Part shown: piece after piece, positions 17,588 through 25,086 of the stretch
Layout: each line of letters starts with the position of its first letter
How positions within the stretch are numbered: position 1 is the first letter of the stretch
NCBI RefSeq assembly: GCF_045807065.1
Contig: NZ_JBJMIE010000031.1
Location: 1 to 49,834 of the forward strand
Length of the DNA: 49,834 bases
From: Actinophytocola sp045807065
GTDB taxonomy: Bacteria; Actinomycetota; Actinomycetes; Mycobacteriales; Pseudonocardiaceae
Reading direction: 5' to 3'
The notes under the pieces: generated by a model
Told to the model about the DNA's origin: nothing
The model's input: only the letters and a program-made list of their open reading frames with translations
The model's database searches: none
Position numbers and translations under genes: made by a program

Positions 17588-18380
17588 AACGCACCGTCAT
17601 CCCGCCGTCGACGACGATCTCCGCGCCCGTCACGAACCGGGACTCGTCGCTCGCGAAGAACAGGGCGGCGTACGCGGTGTCGCGGCCGTCTCCCATGAAC
17701 CCGAGGGGAATCCGGGCCTGGCGCTGCGCGAGCAGCGCCGCCACGTCCCCGCCCGCCCGCTGGCCAGCCAGGCGTGCCTCGACCATGGGGGTGTGGAGCT
17801 GTCCGGGCACCACCGTGTTCACCCGGATCCCGTCGGCCGCGTACTGCACCGCCGTGACCCGCGAGAGCTGGCGGATCGCCGCCTTGGCCGAGGCGTATCC
17901 CACCTGGGCGGCGCCGGTGTAGCGCAGGCCGGACGCGGAGGAGATGTTGACGATCGACCCGCCCCCGGCGGCACGCATCACCGCGACCGCCGCCTTGCAG
18001 CCGAGGAAGACGCTCGTCAGGTTGACCTGGAGCTGGGCGTTCCACTCCGTGAGGGCCAGCTCGCCGACACCGCCGGGCCGGGAGCCACCCACGTTGTTCA
18101 CCAGCACGTCGAGCCCGCCCAGTTCCGCCACGCAGGCGTCGACGGACGCACCTATCGACTCGGCGTCGGTCACGTCGGCGATCCTGGTGGCGACCGTGCC
18201 CCCTTCCGCCCTGATCAGCCGGGCGGTGTCCGCGAGCGACGCCTCGTCCCGGTCGACCAGGAACACCCGCGCGCCCTCCCGTGCGAACACCGCGGCCGTG
18301 GCCCGCCCGTTGCCCCAACCGGGGCCGACGCTGCCGGCTCCGGTGACGAGGGCGACCTTGCCGCGCAGACGCCCGGTCAC
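17580..18380 (-). CDS. SDR-family oxidoreductase
   Basis: A 266-aa classical SDR starting at GTG 18380 (VTGRLRGKVALVTGAG), overlapping the previous stop by 4 nt (GTGA). Motifs: TGAGSVGPGWGNG (a somewhat expanded dinucleotide loop), NNVGGS, catalytic NISSASGLR ... YASAKAA (YxxxK present), and VTGAEIVVDGGMTV at the C-terminus. It probably oxidises or reduces a hydroxy intermediate between the steps of its operon partners, the CMD-like protein upstream and the LigI-like lactonase downstream. Confidence 0.9.
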   Translation of the reverse strand: MTGRLRGKVALVTGAGSVGPGWGNGRATAAVFAREGARVFLVDRDEASLADTARLIRAEGGTVATRIADVTDAESIGASVDACVAELGGLDVLVNNVGGSRPGGVGELALTEWNAQLQVNLTSVFLGCKAAVAVMRAAGGGSIVNISSASGLRYTGAAQVGYASAKAAIRQLSRVTAVQYAADGIRVNTVVPGQLHTPMVEARLAGQRAGGDVAALLAQRQARIPLGFMGDGRDTAYAALFFASDESRFVTGAEIVVDGGMTVRCD

Positions 18381-18904
18381 GAGGCACCCGCCGGTGTCTC
18401 CACACCGAGCGCGACGACCAGCCGGGACACCATGTTGTACGCGGCGACGGTGACGACCAGCTCCACGAGGCGCGCCACGCCGAGCCGGCCGGCCAGCTCG
18501 GCGAACAGCGCGTCGCGGACGTGGAGGTCGCGGGTCATCGCGTCGGTCACGGCGATGACGGCTCGCTGGAGGTCGTCGAACTCGCCGGCACTCGACGGGT
18601 CCGGCGCACGCAACGCAGCACGCTGTGCGGTCCCGATGCCGGCGGCCTCGGCGTCGGGCACGTGCGAGTCCCACTCGTACGCGGCGTCGTTGAGGACCGC
18701 GATGCGCAGCACGACGAGCTCGCGCAGGTCGGCGCGCAGCGCGGTGCCGTTCCGGAGCGTCCCGAGCAGGCTGTTCCAGCCGTCGGCGACGGCCGGCGAG
18801 TGCAGCAGCACCCGGTCGATCGGGCGGAGTACACCGCCGGGCCGGCGACGCCGGATCCGGTCGCCGACCTCGCCGTCCCCCTCGGCATCGGGTACGCGTG
18901 CCAC
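18377..18904 (-). CDS. Carboxymuconolactone decarboxylase-family protein 1
   Basis: A 175-aa all-helical protein starting at GTG with AGGAGGAGG 5 nt upstream. The core LRADLRELVVLRIAVLNDAA, then YEWDSHVPDAEAAGI, matches the CMD family (E-x(n)-Y-x-W-x-H). The AhpD-type CxxC is absent, so peroxidase or disulfide chemistry is unlikely. True CMDs decarboxylate gamma-carboxymuconolactone in the protocatechuate branch, but many homologues of this length are uncharacterised. First gene of a three-gene minus-strand operon behind operators at 18947 and 19054. A second CMD-like gene lies at 30696. Confidence 0.8.
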   Translation of the reverse strand: MARVPDAEGDGEVGDRIRRRRPGGVLRPIDRVLLHSPAVADGWNSLLGTLRNGTALRADLRELVVLRIAVLNDAAYEWDSHVPDAEAAGIGTAQRAALRAPDPSSAGEFDDLQRAVIAVTDAMTRDLHVRDALFAELAGRLGVARLVELVVTVAAYNMVSRLVVALGVETPAGAS

Positions 18905-18946
18905 CGGCGCCTCCTCCTGAAGAATCCTGTGAGCTTTCTACCGTAG

Positions 18947-18954
18947 TGTCGACA
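18947..18954. promoter_or_regulatory. TGTCGACA operator 3 (perfect 14-bp palindrome)
   Basis: TAGTGTCGACACTA at 18944-18957 is fully self-complementary and is the best copy in the window. A half-site-like TGTCGAGA follows at 18959. It lies 43 bp upstream of the CMD-like gene (18904, minus). Confidence 0.8.
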
Positions 18955-19053
18955 CTATTGTCGAGAGGGTCGGCCATGCCAGTGTCGCGAGCAGGAAAAA
19001 TCGTGGCCTTCCTTCGAATGGCGCGATTGTCGCCAGGCACCCTTCGGGGTTAG

Positions 19054-19061
19054 TGTCGACA
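19054..19061. promoter_or_regulatory. TGTCGACA operator 4
   Basis: Context TAGTGTCGACATTA (19051-19064), 51 bp before the HMGL-like gene (19112, plus) and 107 bp from operator 3 in the divergent control region. Confidence 0.75.
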
Positions 19062-19111
19062 TTACTGAGTCTGGATCAACCGCAGCAGGAAGCTGAGGCA
19101 GGGAGCCCGCC

Positions 19112-20440
19112 GTGGAGAAGCCACCCGTGTTCACCCCGGAGGAGATCGCCTCCTTCCGGGCCGAGATCGCCGCCCGCCGGGTCCCCGGGGCGTTCTCGCC
19201 CGGTCGCTGGTCGGTGAGCCCGCTCAACCGGGAACCGGAGGTGGTGGGGGCGATGCCGCCGTCCGTGCGGTTCCGCGACTCGACACTGCGGTCCATCGAG
19301 ACCATGCCCGGCGTGGTGGTCACGGAGGAGGCGAAGCTCGGCTACCTGCGCCGCCTGGTCCGGGCCGGCGTGGCGGAGGTGGTCGGCGCGGGTGCCGCCA
19401 ACCGCCGGCCGGAGCGGCTGCGCGCCGAGGTGGCCGCGGTCAAGGAGGAGAACCCCGACTGCCGGGTGGTGTGCCCGCTCGTCATGTCCGAGGCCGACAT
19501 CGACAAGGCGGCCGAGGCCGGGTTCGACGGCGTCCAGGTCTGGGTCCAGGGTTTCGGCGAGGCAGGCCAGGTGTACAAGCGGATCTACGACGCCGCGTGG
19601 TCCGGCCACGACTGGCGCGCGACCACGCCGGTCCAGACCCGGGCGCGGGTACTGGCCGCCGCCGGGCGCCTCGTGGCGCACGCACGCGCGAGGGGCCTGC
19701 GCGCCGGGACGGCGCTGCTGATGGTGTCCTACCTCGCCGACGACGTGCTCCAGGAGACGGTCGCGACGTTGGTGGACGCCGGCGTCGACGAGCTCACCCT
19801 GTTCGACGGGCCGGGCGCGGTCGGCCCCGAGGCGTTCGCCGCGCTGGTGGGCCGGGTTCGCGAGCTCGCCCCGGCCGTCGAGGTCGGTCTGCACCCGCAC
19901 AACACCTTCGGTCTCGCGGTCGCCTGTGCGGTGTCGGCGGTCCGGGCCGGCGCGTCGGTCGTCGAGGTGTCCGCCAACGGCTACTGCGGCGGCCCCGGCA
20001 ACGCCGACCTCGCCGCGGTGGCCGTTGCCTTCGAGGTGCTCTACGGCGTCGAGACGGGTATCCGGACCGGGGAGCTGACGGGGCTCGCCAGAGCGGGGGA
20101 GGACCTCACGGGCTATCGCGTGGCCTGGAACCACCCGGTGACCGGGACGCACGCGTTCAACTGGGGTGGCATGGACATCATCACCCAGGAGGTGACGGTC
20201 GACCCCCTCCTGCACAACTGCCTCGAACCGACGCTCGTCGGCAACGTCCGGTCGGTGCCGTTCACCCCGTTCTCCGGCCCCTACACCCTGGCCGACAAGC
20301 TGGACGCACTCGGCTTCGACGTGACACACGAGCAGGTCGACGCCATCCTGCTGGCGCTGCGCGAGGAGATGGCGCGCGGTGGCACCCCGCTCTCCGACGA
20401 CGACATCACCCGGATCGCCCGACGGGTCACCGCGAGCTGA
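19112..20440 (+). CDS. HMGL-like (DRE-TIM) carboligase/lyase family protein
   Basis: A 442-aa protein starting at GTG with GGGAG about 8 nt upstream. Residues 50-330 form a DRE-TIM barrel: RFRDSTLRSIETMPG carries the metal-binding RD pair, GLHPHNTFGLAVA is the H-x-H-N-x-G motif of HMG-CoA lyase, isopropylmalate synthase and 4-hydroxy-2-oxovalerate aldolases, and SANGYCGGPGNADL corresponds to the G-x-GxxxGN loop. The usual RDTTLRDG is replaced by RDSTLRS, and the final ~100 residues (WGGMDIITQEVTVDPLLHNC) match no domain I know. It should cleave or form a C-C bond next to a carbonyl, using a divalent metal. Single-gene unit under operators 3 and 4. Confidence 0.75.
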   Translation: MEKPPVFTPEEIASFRAEIAARRVPGAFSPGRWSVSPLNREPEVVGAMPPSVRFRDSTLRSIETMPGVVVTEEAKLGYLRRLVRAGVAEVVGAGAANRRPERLRAEVAAVKEENPDCRVVCPLVMSEADIDKAAEAGFDGVQVWVQGFGEAGQVYKRIYDAAWSGHDWRATTPVQTRARVLAAAGRLVAHARARGLRAGTALLMVSYLADDVLQETVATLVDAGVDELTLFDGPGAVGPEAFAALVGRVRELAPAVEVGLHPHNTFGLAVACAVSAVRAGASVVEVSANGYCGGPGNADLAAVAVAFEVLYGVETGIRTGELTGLARAGEDLTGYRVAWNHPVTGTHAFNWGGMDIITQEVTVDPLLHNCLEPTLVGNVRSVPFTPFSGPYTLADKLDALGFDVTHEQVDAILLALREEMARGGTPLSDDDITRIARRVTAS

Positions 20441-20448
20441 GCGGAACC

Positions 20449-20468
20449 ACGGCGCGCGGGGACGCCGT
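20449..20468. terminator. Possible bidirectional hairpin
   Basis: ACGGCG (20449-20454) pairs with CGCCGT (20463-20468) across 8 nt, with partial flanking complementarity. It lies in the 35-bp gap between convergent genes ending at 20440 and 20476. The short stem makes this tentative. Confidence 0.35.
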
Positions 20469-20475
20469 CGTGTGG

Positions 20476-21978
20476 TCAGAGCGGCCTGCGCAGCGTGTCC
20501 AGGACCGCCATGGCCTCGGCGCGGTGGACACCCTCGACCCGCACCTCGTCCCCGAACACCATCGTGCGCGCGTCTGCGCCGGCCTCGAACCGGGGCCAGT
20601 CGGGAAGACCGGGTCCGTTCGGGTCGCCGTCGACGACGAACCGGGCCCACGCGTCACCCATGACCCGCGCCAGTTCGCGGTCCGCGTCGCGCCAGTCCCA
20701 GTTGCGCGCGGCGAGGTTGTCACCGGTGTAGGGCAGCTCGCTGGTGTGGTAGGCGCCGTAACCCGGCCCGCCGTACGGCGGCGGCGCGAGGTCGAGCCCT
20801 GCCGGGAGCGGTGGCTCGTGGTCGAAGCGGTACAGCCACGTCGCGGCCCGCGTGGTCGTGACGTGGGTCCTGGCCCAGCGCCAGACCGGGTAGACGAACC
20901 TGGTCTCGCCGACGAAGGCGCGAGCGGACGCGCGGATCCGGTCATCGTCGATCGGGTAGAGCGGCGCCAGCCGGTCGCCGTGCGGGCCCGTGGTCACCAG
21001 TGCGCGCAGCCGGTCGGCCGCCGCCGCGGACGTGAAGTTCGCGCCCTCGTCGGTGGTGGTGCCGACCAGGAGTGGAACGGGTGCCTGCGCGCCCTCCGCG
21101 AAGACGTCCTCGGTGTCGCGGACGAGCAGCCGCCCGTCGACGACGACACCGAGATGCGCGTCCAGCAGGAACGTGACGGGGGCGAGGCGGCGGAGGTGAT
21201 CCGCGGACGCCGAGCCCAGCGGTCCGAGCGCCCGCACACCGTGGCGCTGGGCCTCCTCCTGCGTCGGCAGCGCGCCCTCGGCACGATGGATGCCCGACGC
21301 GCTCTGCCCGAGCGCGGCCCGGAAGAGCCCGCGGCCCGCCGCCGCGGCCATGAGGTGGGTGACGACCGCGGCGCCCGCCGAGTTGCCCGCGAAGGTCACC
21401 TTCGCGGGGTCGCCGCCGAACGCGGTGATCTCGCGCTGGACCCACTCCAACGCGGCGACCACGTCGAGCAGGCCGTAGTTGCCGGACGCGCCCAGCTCGT
21501 CCTCGGCGGCCAGCGCGGGATGCGCGAGGAACCCGAGCGCGTCGACCCGCATGTTGAGCGTCACCGTGACGAGTCCCCGGCGGGCCAGCGCGGCACCGTC
21601 GTGCAGCTCCTGCCCGCCGTGGCCGAACCGGTTGCCGCCGCCCTGCAGGAAGACCATGACCGGCAGCCCGGCGCCGGGTGACGGCTCGGGGGTCCAGACG
21701 TTGAGGTAGAGGCAGTCCTCGCTCATCACCAGCGCGTGCCGGTCGGCGAAGTTCGTGTGCCACATGATGGAGGAGCGTGACGGCTGGGACTGGAGCGGCG
21801 CGGGACCGAACTCGACGGCCGGCCGCACACCCGGCCACGGCGGTGCCGGTGAGGGTGGCCGCCACCGCAGGTCCCCCACCGGCGGGGCGGCGTAGGGGAT
21901 CCCCTTGAAGGCGGCGACCCCCGCCGACAGGCGGCCGGCGAGGTCGCCGGCCTCGACGCGGGCGCGCACCTCAGTCAC
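20476..21978 (-). CDS. Type-B carboxylesterase
   Basis: A 500-aa alpha/beta hydrolase of the carboxylesterase type B family, GTG start. N-terminal FKGIPYAAPPVGDLRW and EDCLYLNVWTP are signatures of the family. The nucleophile elbow is FAGNSAGAAV (G-N-S-A-G rather than the common G-E-S-A-G), the acid lies in GTTTDEGANF, and the His in GYGAYHTSELPY. The oxyanion loop reads FLQGGGNRFG, with Q replacing the usual H of HGGG. No signal peptide, so cytoplasmic. It likely hydrolyses an ester or lactone of the pathway substrate. Its GTG overlaps the VOC gene stop by 8 nt (GTGACTGA). Confidence 0.9.
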   Translation of the reverse strand: MTEVRARVEAGDLAGRLSAGVAAFKGIPYAAPPVGDLRWRPPSPAPPWPGVRPAVEFGPAPLQSQPSRSSIMWHTNFADRHALVMSEDCLYLNVWTPEPSPGAGLPVMVFLQGGGNRFGHGGQELHDGAALARRGLVTVTLNMRVDALGFLAHPALAAEDELGASGNYGLLDVVAALEWVQREITAFGGDPAKVTFAGNSAGAAVVTHLMAAAAGRGLFRAALGQSASGIHRAEGALPTQEEAQRHGVRALGPLGSASADHLRRLAPVTFLLDAHLGVVVDGRLLVRDTEDVFAEGAQAPVPLLVGTTTDEGANFTSAAAADRLRALVTTGPHGDRLAPLYPIDDDRIRASARAFVGETRFVYPVWRWARTHVTTTRAATWLYRFDHEPPLPAGLDLAPPPYGGPGYGAYHTSELPYTGDNLAARNWDWRDADRELARVMGDAWARFVVDGDPNGPGLPDWPRFEAGADARTMVFGDEVRVEGVHRAEAMAVLDTLRRPL

Positions 21979-22402
21979 GGTTGACGACCTCGATGAGGTT
22001 GCCCCAGGGATCGGCCACGAACGAGACGACGGCGCCGGGCCGGGGAGAGGGCATCGGCTGCTTGCGTGGTGAGCAGCCGGCCTCGACGAGCCGGGTGAAC
22101 TCCTGGCGCACGTCCCTGACCCGCAGGCAGATGTGGCCGTAGCCGAGGGTGAGGGCCGCCTCCTCGGCACTGGCCGGTCGCAGTCCGGGGCGGGCCCCCG
22201 GGCGGTGGAGGAGCTCGATGCGGTAGCCGCTCGGCTCGTGGAGCAGCATCACGCCGCGCAGGTCGGTGCCTGGCACCGCGAACGGCGGCGCCGCGGTGAG
22301 CCCGAGTGTCTCGCAGTACCAGTCGGTCGCCGCGTCGAGGTCGGGCACGGTGAGTCCCACGTGGTCGAACTCGACGTGCTGGCGGGGGGTCTGGCCGGTC
22401 AT
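21971..22402 (-). CDS. VOC/glyoxalase-superfamily protein
   Basis: A 143-aa single VOC module pair starting at ATG with AGGAGAG 3-9 nt upstream. The first half begins FDHVGLTVPDLDAATDWYCE and ends RGVMLLHEPSGYRIELLH. The second begins YGHICLRVRDVRQEFTRLVE and ends FVADPWGNLIEVVNRD. His and Glu at the expected metal-ligand positions suggest a metal-dependent isomerase, lyase or dioxygenase, but the small size fits a glyoxalase-type protein better than an extradiol dioxygenase. It lies between an FAH-family hydrolase and the carboxylesterase on the minus strand. Confidence 0.85.
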   Translation of the reverse strand: MTGQTPRQHVEFDHVGLTVPDLDAATDWYCETLGLTAAPPFAVPGTDLRGVMLLHEPSGYRIELLHRPGARPGLRPASAEEAALTLGYGHICLRVRDVRQEFTRLVEAGCSPRKQPMPSPRPGAVVSFVADPWGNLIEVVNRD

Positions 22403-22438
22403 GCCTCTCCTGTTCGTGCTCGCCGGTCCCGTACCGGT

Positions 22439-22468
22439 CCGTCCGCCTGCCGTCCGGCAGGCGGACGG
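22439..22468. terminator. Strong GC hairpin inside the minus-strand operon
   Basis: CCGTCCGCCTGCCG (22439-22452) pairs perfectly with CGGCAGGCGGACGG (22455-22468) across a 2-nt loop. It lies immediately after the FAH gene stop (22471) and before the VOC gene (22402) in the direction of transcription. It may terminate or attenuate, or stabilise the upstream transcript. Confidence 0.6.
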
Positions 22469-22470
22469 GC

Positions 22471-23295
22471 TCAGCCCGCGACCAGGTCGTTCTCGATGCG
22501 GCCGAGGCCGGTGACCTCGACCGAGACGCGGTGGCCCGCGCTCATGTAGAGCGGGGGGTCGCGGCGGTCGCCGACACCACCCGGCGTGCCGGTCAGGATC
22601 ACGTCGCCGGGCAGCAGTGTCGTGAAGGTCGAGATGGTGCTGACCAGCTCGGCGACCGGGAAGATGAGCAGGTCTGCCGTGGACTCCTGGACGACCGCGT
22701 CGTCGTAGCGCACCGTCATCCGCAGGTCGGCCGGCACGGGGGCCTCGTCCGGGGTCACGAGCTCGGGGCCGAGCGGGGTGGCCCGGTCCCACGCCTTGCC
22801 CGGCAGCCACTGGTGCGTCCGGCGCTGGAAGTCACGCATGCTCACGTCGTTGGCGATGGTCCATCCCGCGACGTGGCCGAGCGCGTCCTCGAGCGGCACC
22901 CGGCGTGCCGGCGTGCCGATGACGACCGCGATCTCGCCCTCCCAGTCGACCTTGGCCGACTCCGGGGGAACCAGGATCGGCTCGTAGGGGCCGACCAGGG
23001 ACGTGGCGAACTTGGTGAACAACACCGGGTACGCCGAGTCGTCGCGGCCGGTCTCCTCGATGTGGGCGCGGTAGTTCAGGCCGACACAGATGATCTTGCG
23101 CGGGTTGGGCACCACCGGCCGCAGGGTCGCCTCGGCACGCGGGAAGCGTGCCTCGGGCCACAGGGGCGGGTCCGCGAGCACGGCCGACGGTGTGTCGGCG
23201 CCCAGCTCGCGGATGCCGCGGAGCGGAACCAGGTCCTCGCCGTCCACGAGGGCGGCGGACTCGGTCCCCTCGCGCATGCACGAGACGAACCTCAT
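22471..23295 (-). CDS. Fumarylacetoacetate hydrolase-family protein 1
   Basis: A 274-aa FAH-fold enzyme. The ATG at 23295 has GGAGGAC 3-9 nt upstream, and in-frame starts further out lack family sequence. Motifs: KIICVGLNYRAHIEETGR, the metal ligand block DWEGEIAVVIG, AGWTIANDVSMRDFQRR, KAWDRATPLGPELV and ILTGTPGGVG. Enzymes with this layout hydrolyse or isomerise oxo-dienoates (fumarylpyruvate, 2-hydroxyhepta-2,4-diene-1,7-dioate) or decarboxylate oxaloacetate. It leads the FAH, VOC, carboxylesterase operon, divergent from the amidohydrolase, with an exact operator at 23420 and a one-mismatch copy at 23347. Confidence 0.9.
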   Translation of the reverse strand: MRFVSCMREGTESAALVDGEDLVPLRGIRELGADTPSAVLADPPLWPEARFPRAEATLRPVVPNPRKIICVGLNYRAHIEETGRDDSAYPVLFTKFATSLVGPYEPILVPPESAKVDWEGEIAVVIGTPARRVPLEDALGHVAGWTIANDVSMRDFQRRTHQWLPGKAWDRATPLGPELVTPDEAPVPADLRMTVRYDDAVVQESTADLLIFPVAELVSTISTFTTLLPGDVILTGTPGGVGDRRDPPLYMSAGHRVSVEVTGLGRIENDLVAG

Positions 23296-23346
23296 GCGTC
23301 CTCCTCTGGTCGCGCGTAGCCGTGTGCCATCGGAGTCTGACACAAG

Positions 23347-23354
23347 TGGCGACA
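23347..23354. promoter_or_regulatory. Near-match operator (TGGCGACA)
   Basis: One mismatch to TGTCGACA, 52 bp upstream of the FAH gene at 23295 (minus) and 73 bp from the exact operator at 23420. It may be the weaker partner in this divergent region. Confidence 0.4.
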
Positions 23355-23419
23355 CTTCGGCGTCATGATCGGTGTTCAGCGGCGACTATTTCGATTACGA
23401 TCGAGCGGAACACGAGTTC

Positions 23420-23427
23420 TGTCGACA
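23420..23427. promoter_or_regulatory. TGTCGACA operator 5
   Basis: Context TTCTGTCGACAGTA (23417-23430), 55 bp upstream of the amidohydrolase start (23482). The GntR gene lies downstream in the same direction, so this site could give autoregulation. Confidence 0.75.
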
Positions 23428-23481
23428 GTAGTAGGGCTGCGGTGGCGTGTCAGCACCCGCCCTGAGGAGATGAGCGCAGCC

Positions 23482-24738
23482 ATGACCTCGTACCTCGTCG
23501 AGAACGCCAGGGTCTTCGACGGCACCGGTGCGCCGGCCACGCCCGCGGAGGTCCTCGTGGCGGGCAACCGGATCGCGGTGGTCGCCGACCGCGTCCCCCG
23601 CGACCGGTGTGCGGGTGCGGTGGTCATCGACGGCCGCGGGGCCGTGCTGATGCCGGGCCTCGTCGACGGGCACACCCACCTGGGCTTCGGCTCGACCGTC
23701 GAGCACGTCTCGTCCCGCACGGAGCCCGACGCGGAGAAGACGTTGCTCACCGCGCACTGCGGGCGGGTGATGCTCGACCACGGCTTCACCAGCTGCTACT
23801 CGGGTGGCAACCGGATGCCCGCCGCGGACGTCGCGGTCCGCGAGGCGTTCGCGGCGGGGTGGCTGCCGGGGCCGCGGTTGCGGGCGGCGTCGTGGGAGGG
23901 CAGCGCCGGCATGGTGTCGCCTGGGCACTACGACTTCCCCGGTGTCGGCGGCCGCACGCCCGACCCGGATTCGGTGGTCGGGTTCGTCGACGCCATGGCG
24001 GACCTCGGCGTGGACATCGTGAAGCTCAGCCTCACCGGCGAGAGCGCCGTGGTGGAGGGCACGTCCAGGGTGATGCAGTTCTTCGAGGAGGAGGTGGCGG
24101 CAGCGGCCGAGGCCGCGCGGCGGCGCGGTATCTGGCTGACCGCCCACGCGCACTCCGCGGAGGCGGTCAAGCTCGCCGTCAAGCACGGCGTCCGCGCCAT
24201 CTACCACGTCTCGTTCGCCGACGAGGAGGCGATCGACATGCTGGCGGACGCCCGTGACCGCGTCTTCGTGGCACCGACCCCGGGCATCATCTGGGCCCAC
24301 CTGAACGACCGGGAACGGCCGCCGACGGAGGGTATGGAGACGCGGGAGACCTTCGAGAGCGTCTGCCGGGTCGCGCCGGAGCTGCACAAGCGGGGTGTCC
24401 GCCTGGTCATCGGCGGCGACTACGGCTTCGCGCTCAACCCGATCGGGAGGAACGCGCGGGACCTGCGGCTGTTCGTCGAGTGGTTCGGGCTCAGCCCCGC
24501 CGAGGCGCTGCGCTGTGCCACCCAGTACGGCGGGGAGATCATGGACATGGGCGACGAGCTGGGCCTGGTGCGGGAGGGCTACCTCGCCGACCTACTGCTG
24601 GTCAACGGTGATCCGACCGTCGACATCACCGTGCTGGAGGACCGCGCCAACCTCGCGATGGTGATGAAGGACGGCAGGATCCACACGCTCGAGCCCAGCC
24701 GGCGGCGAGTGTTCGGCGCGGAACACGGCGCCGCATGA
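23482..24738 (+). CDS. Imidazolonepropionase-like metal-dependent amidohydrolase
   Basis: A 418-aa amidohydrolase. The start at ATG 23482 is chosen over ATG 23470, which lies directly on the GAGGAG ribosome site. It has an N-terminal beta-sandwich (LVENARVFDGTGAPATPAEV), the metal motif MPGLVDGHTHLGFG (HxH), a long barrel with LTAHAHSAEAVKLAV and AIYHVSFADEEA (later His ligands), the catalytic Asp in VIGGDYGFALN, and C-terminal GYLADLLLVNGDP. It hydrolyses an amide, cyclic imide or ester of unknown identity, or acts as a decarboxylase. First gene of the unit that also carries the 78-aa protein and the GntR regulator. Confidence 0.85.
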   Translation: MTSYLVENARVFDGTGAPATPAEVLVAGNRIAVVADRVPRDRCAGAVVIDGRGAVLMPGLVDGHTHLGFGSTVEHVSSRTEPDAEKTLLTAHCGRVMLDHGFTSCYSGGNRMPAADVAVREAFAAGWLPGPRLRAASWEGSAGMVSPGHYDFPGVGGRTPDPDSVVGFVDAMADLGVDIVKLSLTGESAVVEGTSRVMQFFEEEVAAAAEAARRRGIWLTAHAHSAEAVKLAVKHGVRAIYHVSFADEEAIDMLADARDRVFVAPTPGIIWAHLNDRERPPTEGMETRETFESVCRVAPELHKRGVRLVIGGDYGFALNPIGRNARDLRLFVEWFGLSPAEALRCATQYGGEIMDMGDELGLVREGYLADLLLVNGDPTVDITVLEDRANLAMVMKDGRIHTLEPSRRRVFGAEHGAA

Positions 24739-24971
24739 CGCCGGACGACGTGGAGCGCACACTCGCCACGGCGCGGACGCGCGGCTACCGCTTCCGCACC
24801 CGCCACCAGCCCGCGGCCGAGCACGAGCTCCCCGACTGGGTCGTGGTCGTCACGACGCCGGACGGGCGGGTCCTGTTCCCCGACGCCGTCGACGACGACG
24901 AGAACGCCGCCCGAGCCCGCGCCGCGGACCGGGTCGCGCGGGACATGGCGAAGGCTCCGAACCATGGTTGA
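24735..24971 (+). CDS. Small protein of unknown function
   Basis: A 78-aa hydrophilic protein whose ATG overlaps the amidohydrolase stop (ATGA). The sequence has a basic N-terminal helix (VERTLATARTRGYRFRTRHQ), a central strand (LPDWVVVVTTPDGRVLFPDA) and an acidic/Ala-rich helix at the end. It has the GC-rich codon positions of its neighbours and is coupled to a clear enzyme gene, so I regard it as real. I recognise no family. It could be a small subunit or accessory of the amidohydrolase. Confidence 0.6.
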   Translation: MTPDDVERTLATARTRGYRFRTRHQPAAEHELPDWVVVVTTPDGRVLFPDAVDDDENAARARAADRVARDMAKAPNHG

Positions 24972-25086
24972 GGACGGCGAACTCGGTGATCGCGGTCTGG
25001 CCCCGGTGCCGCGGCATCCCGGTGGTGGCCATCTCCGGCCCGTGCATGAGACTGTCGCCCGCATGGCACCGTTGGACGGGGGTCTT

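Noticed and set aside
17580..19040. A 486-aa minus-strand frame upstream of the SDR
   Set aside because: The first ~220 residues are an Arg-rich shadow of the CMD-like gene in another frame. The SDR begins at GTG 18380, coupled to the CMD stop.
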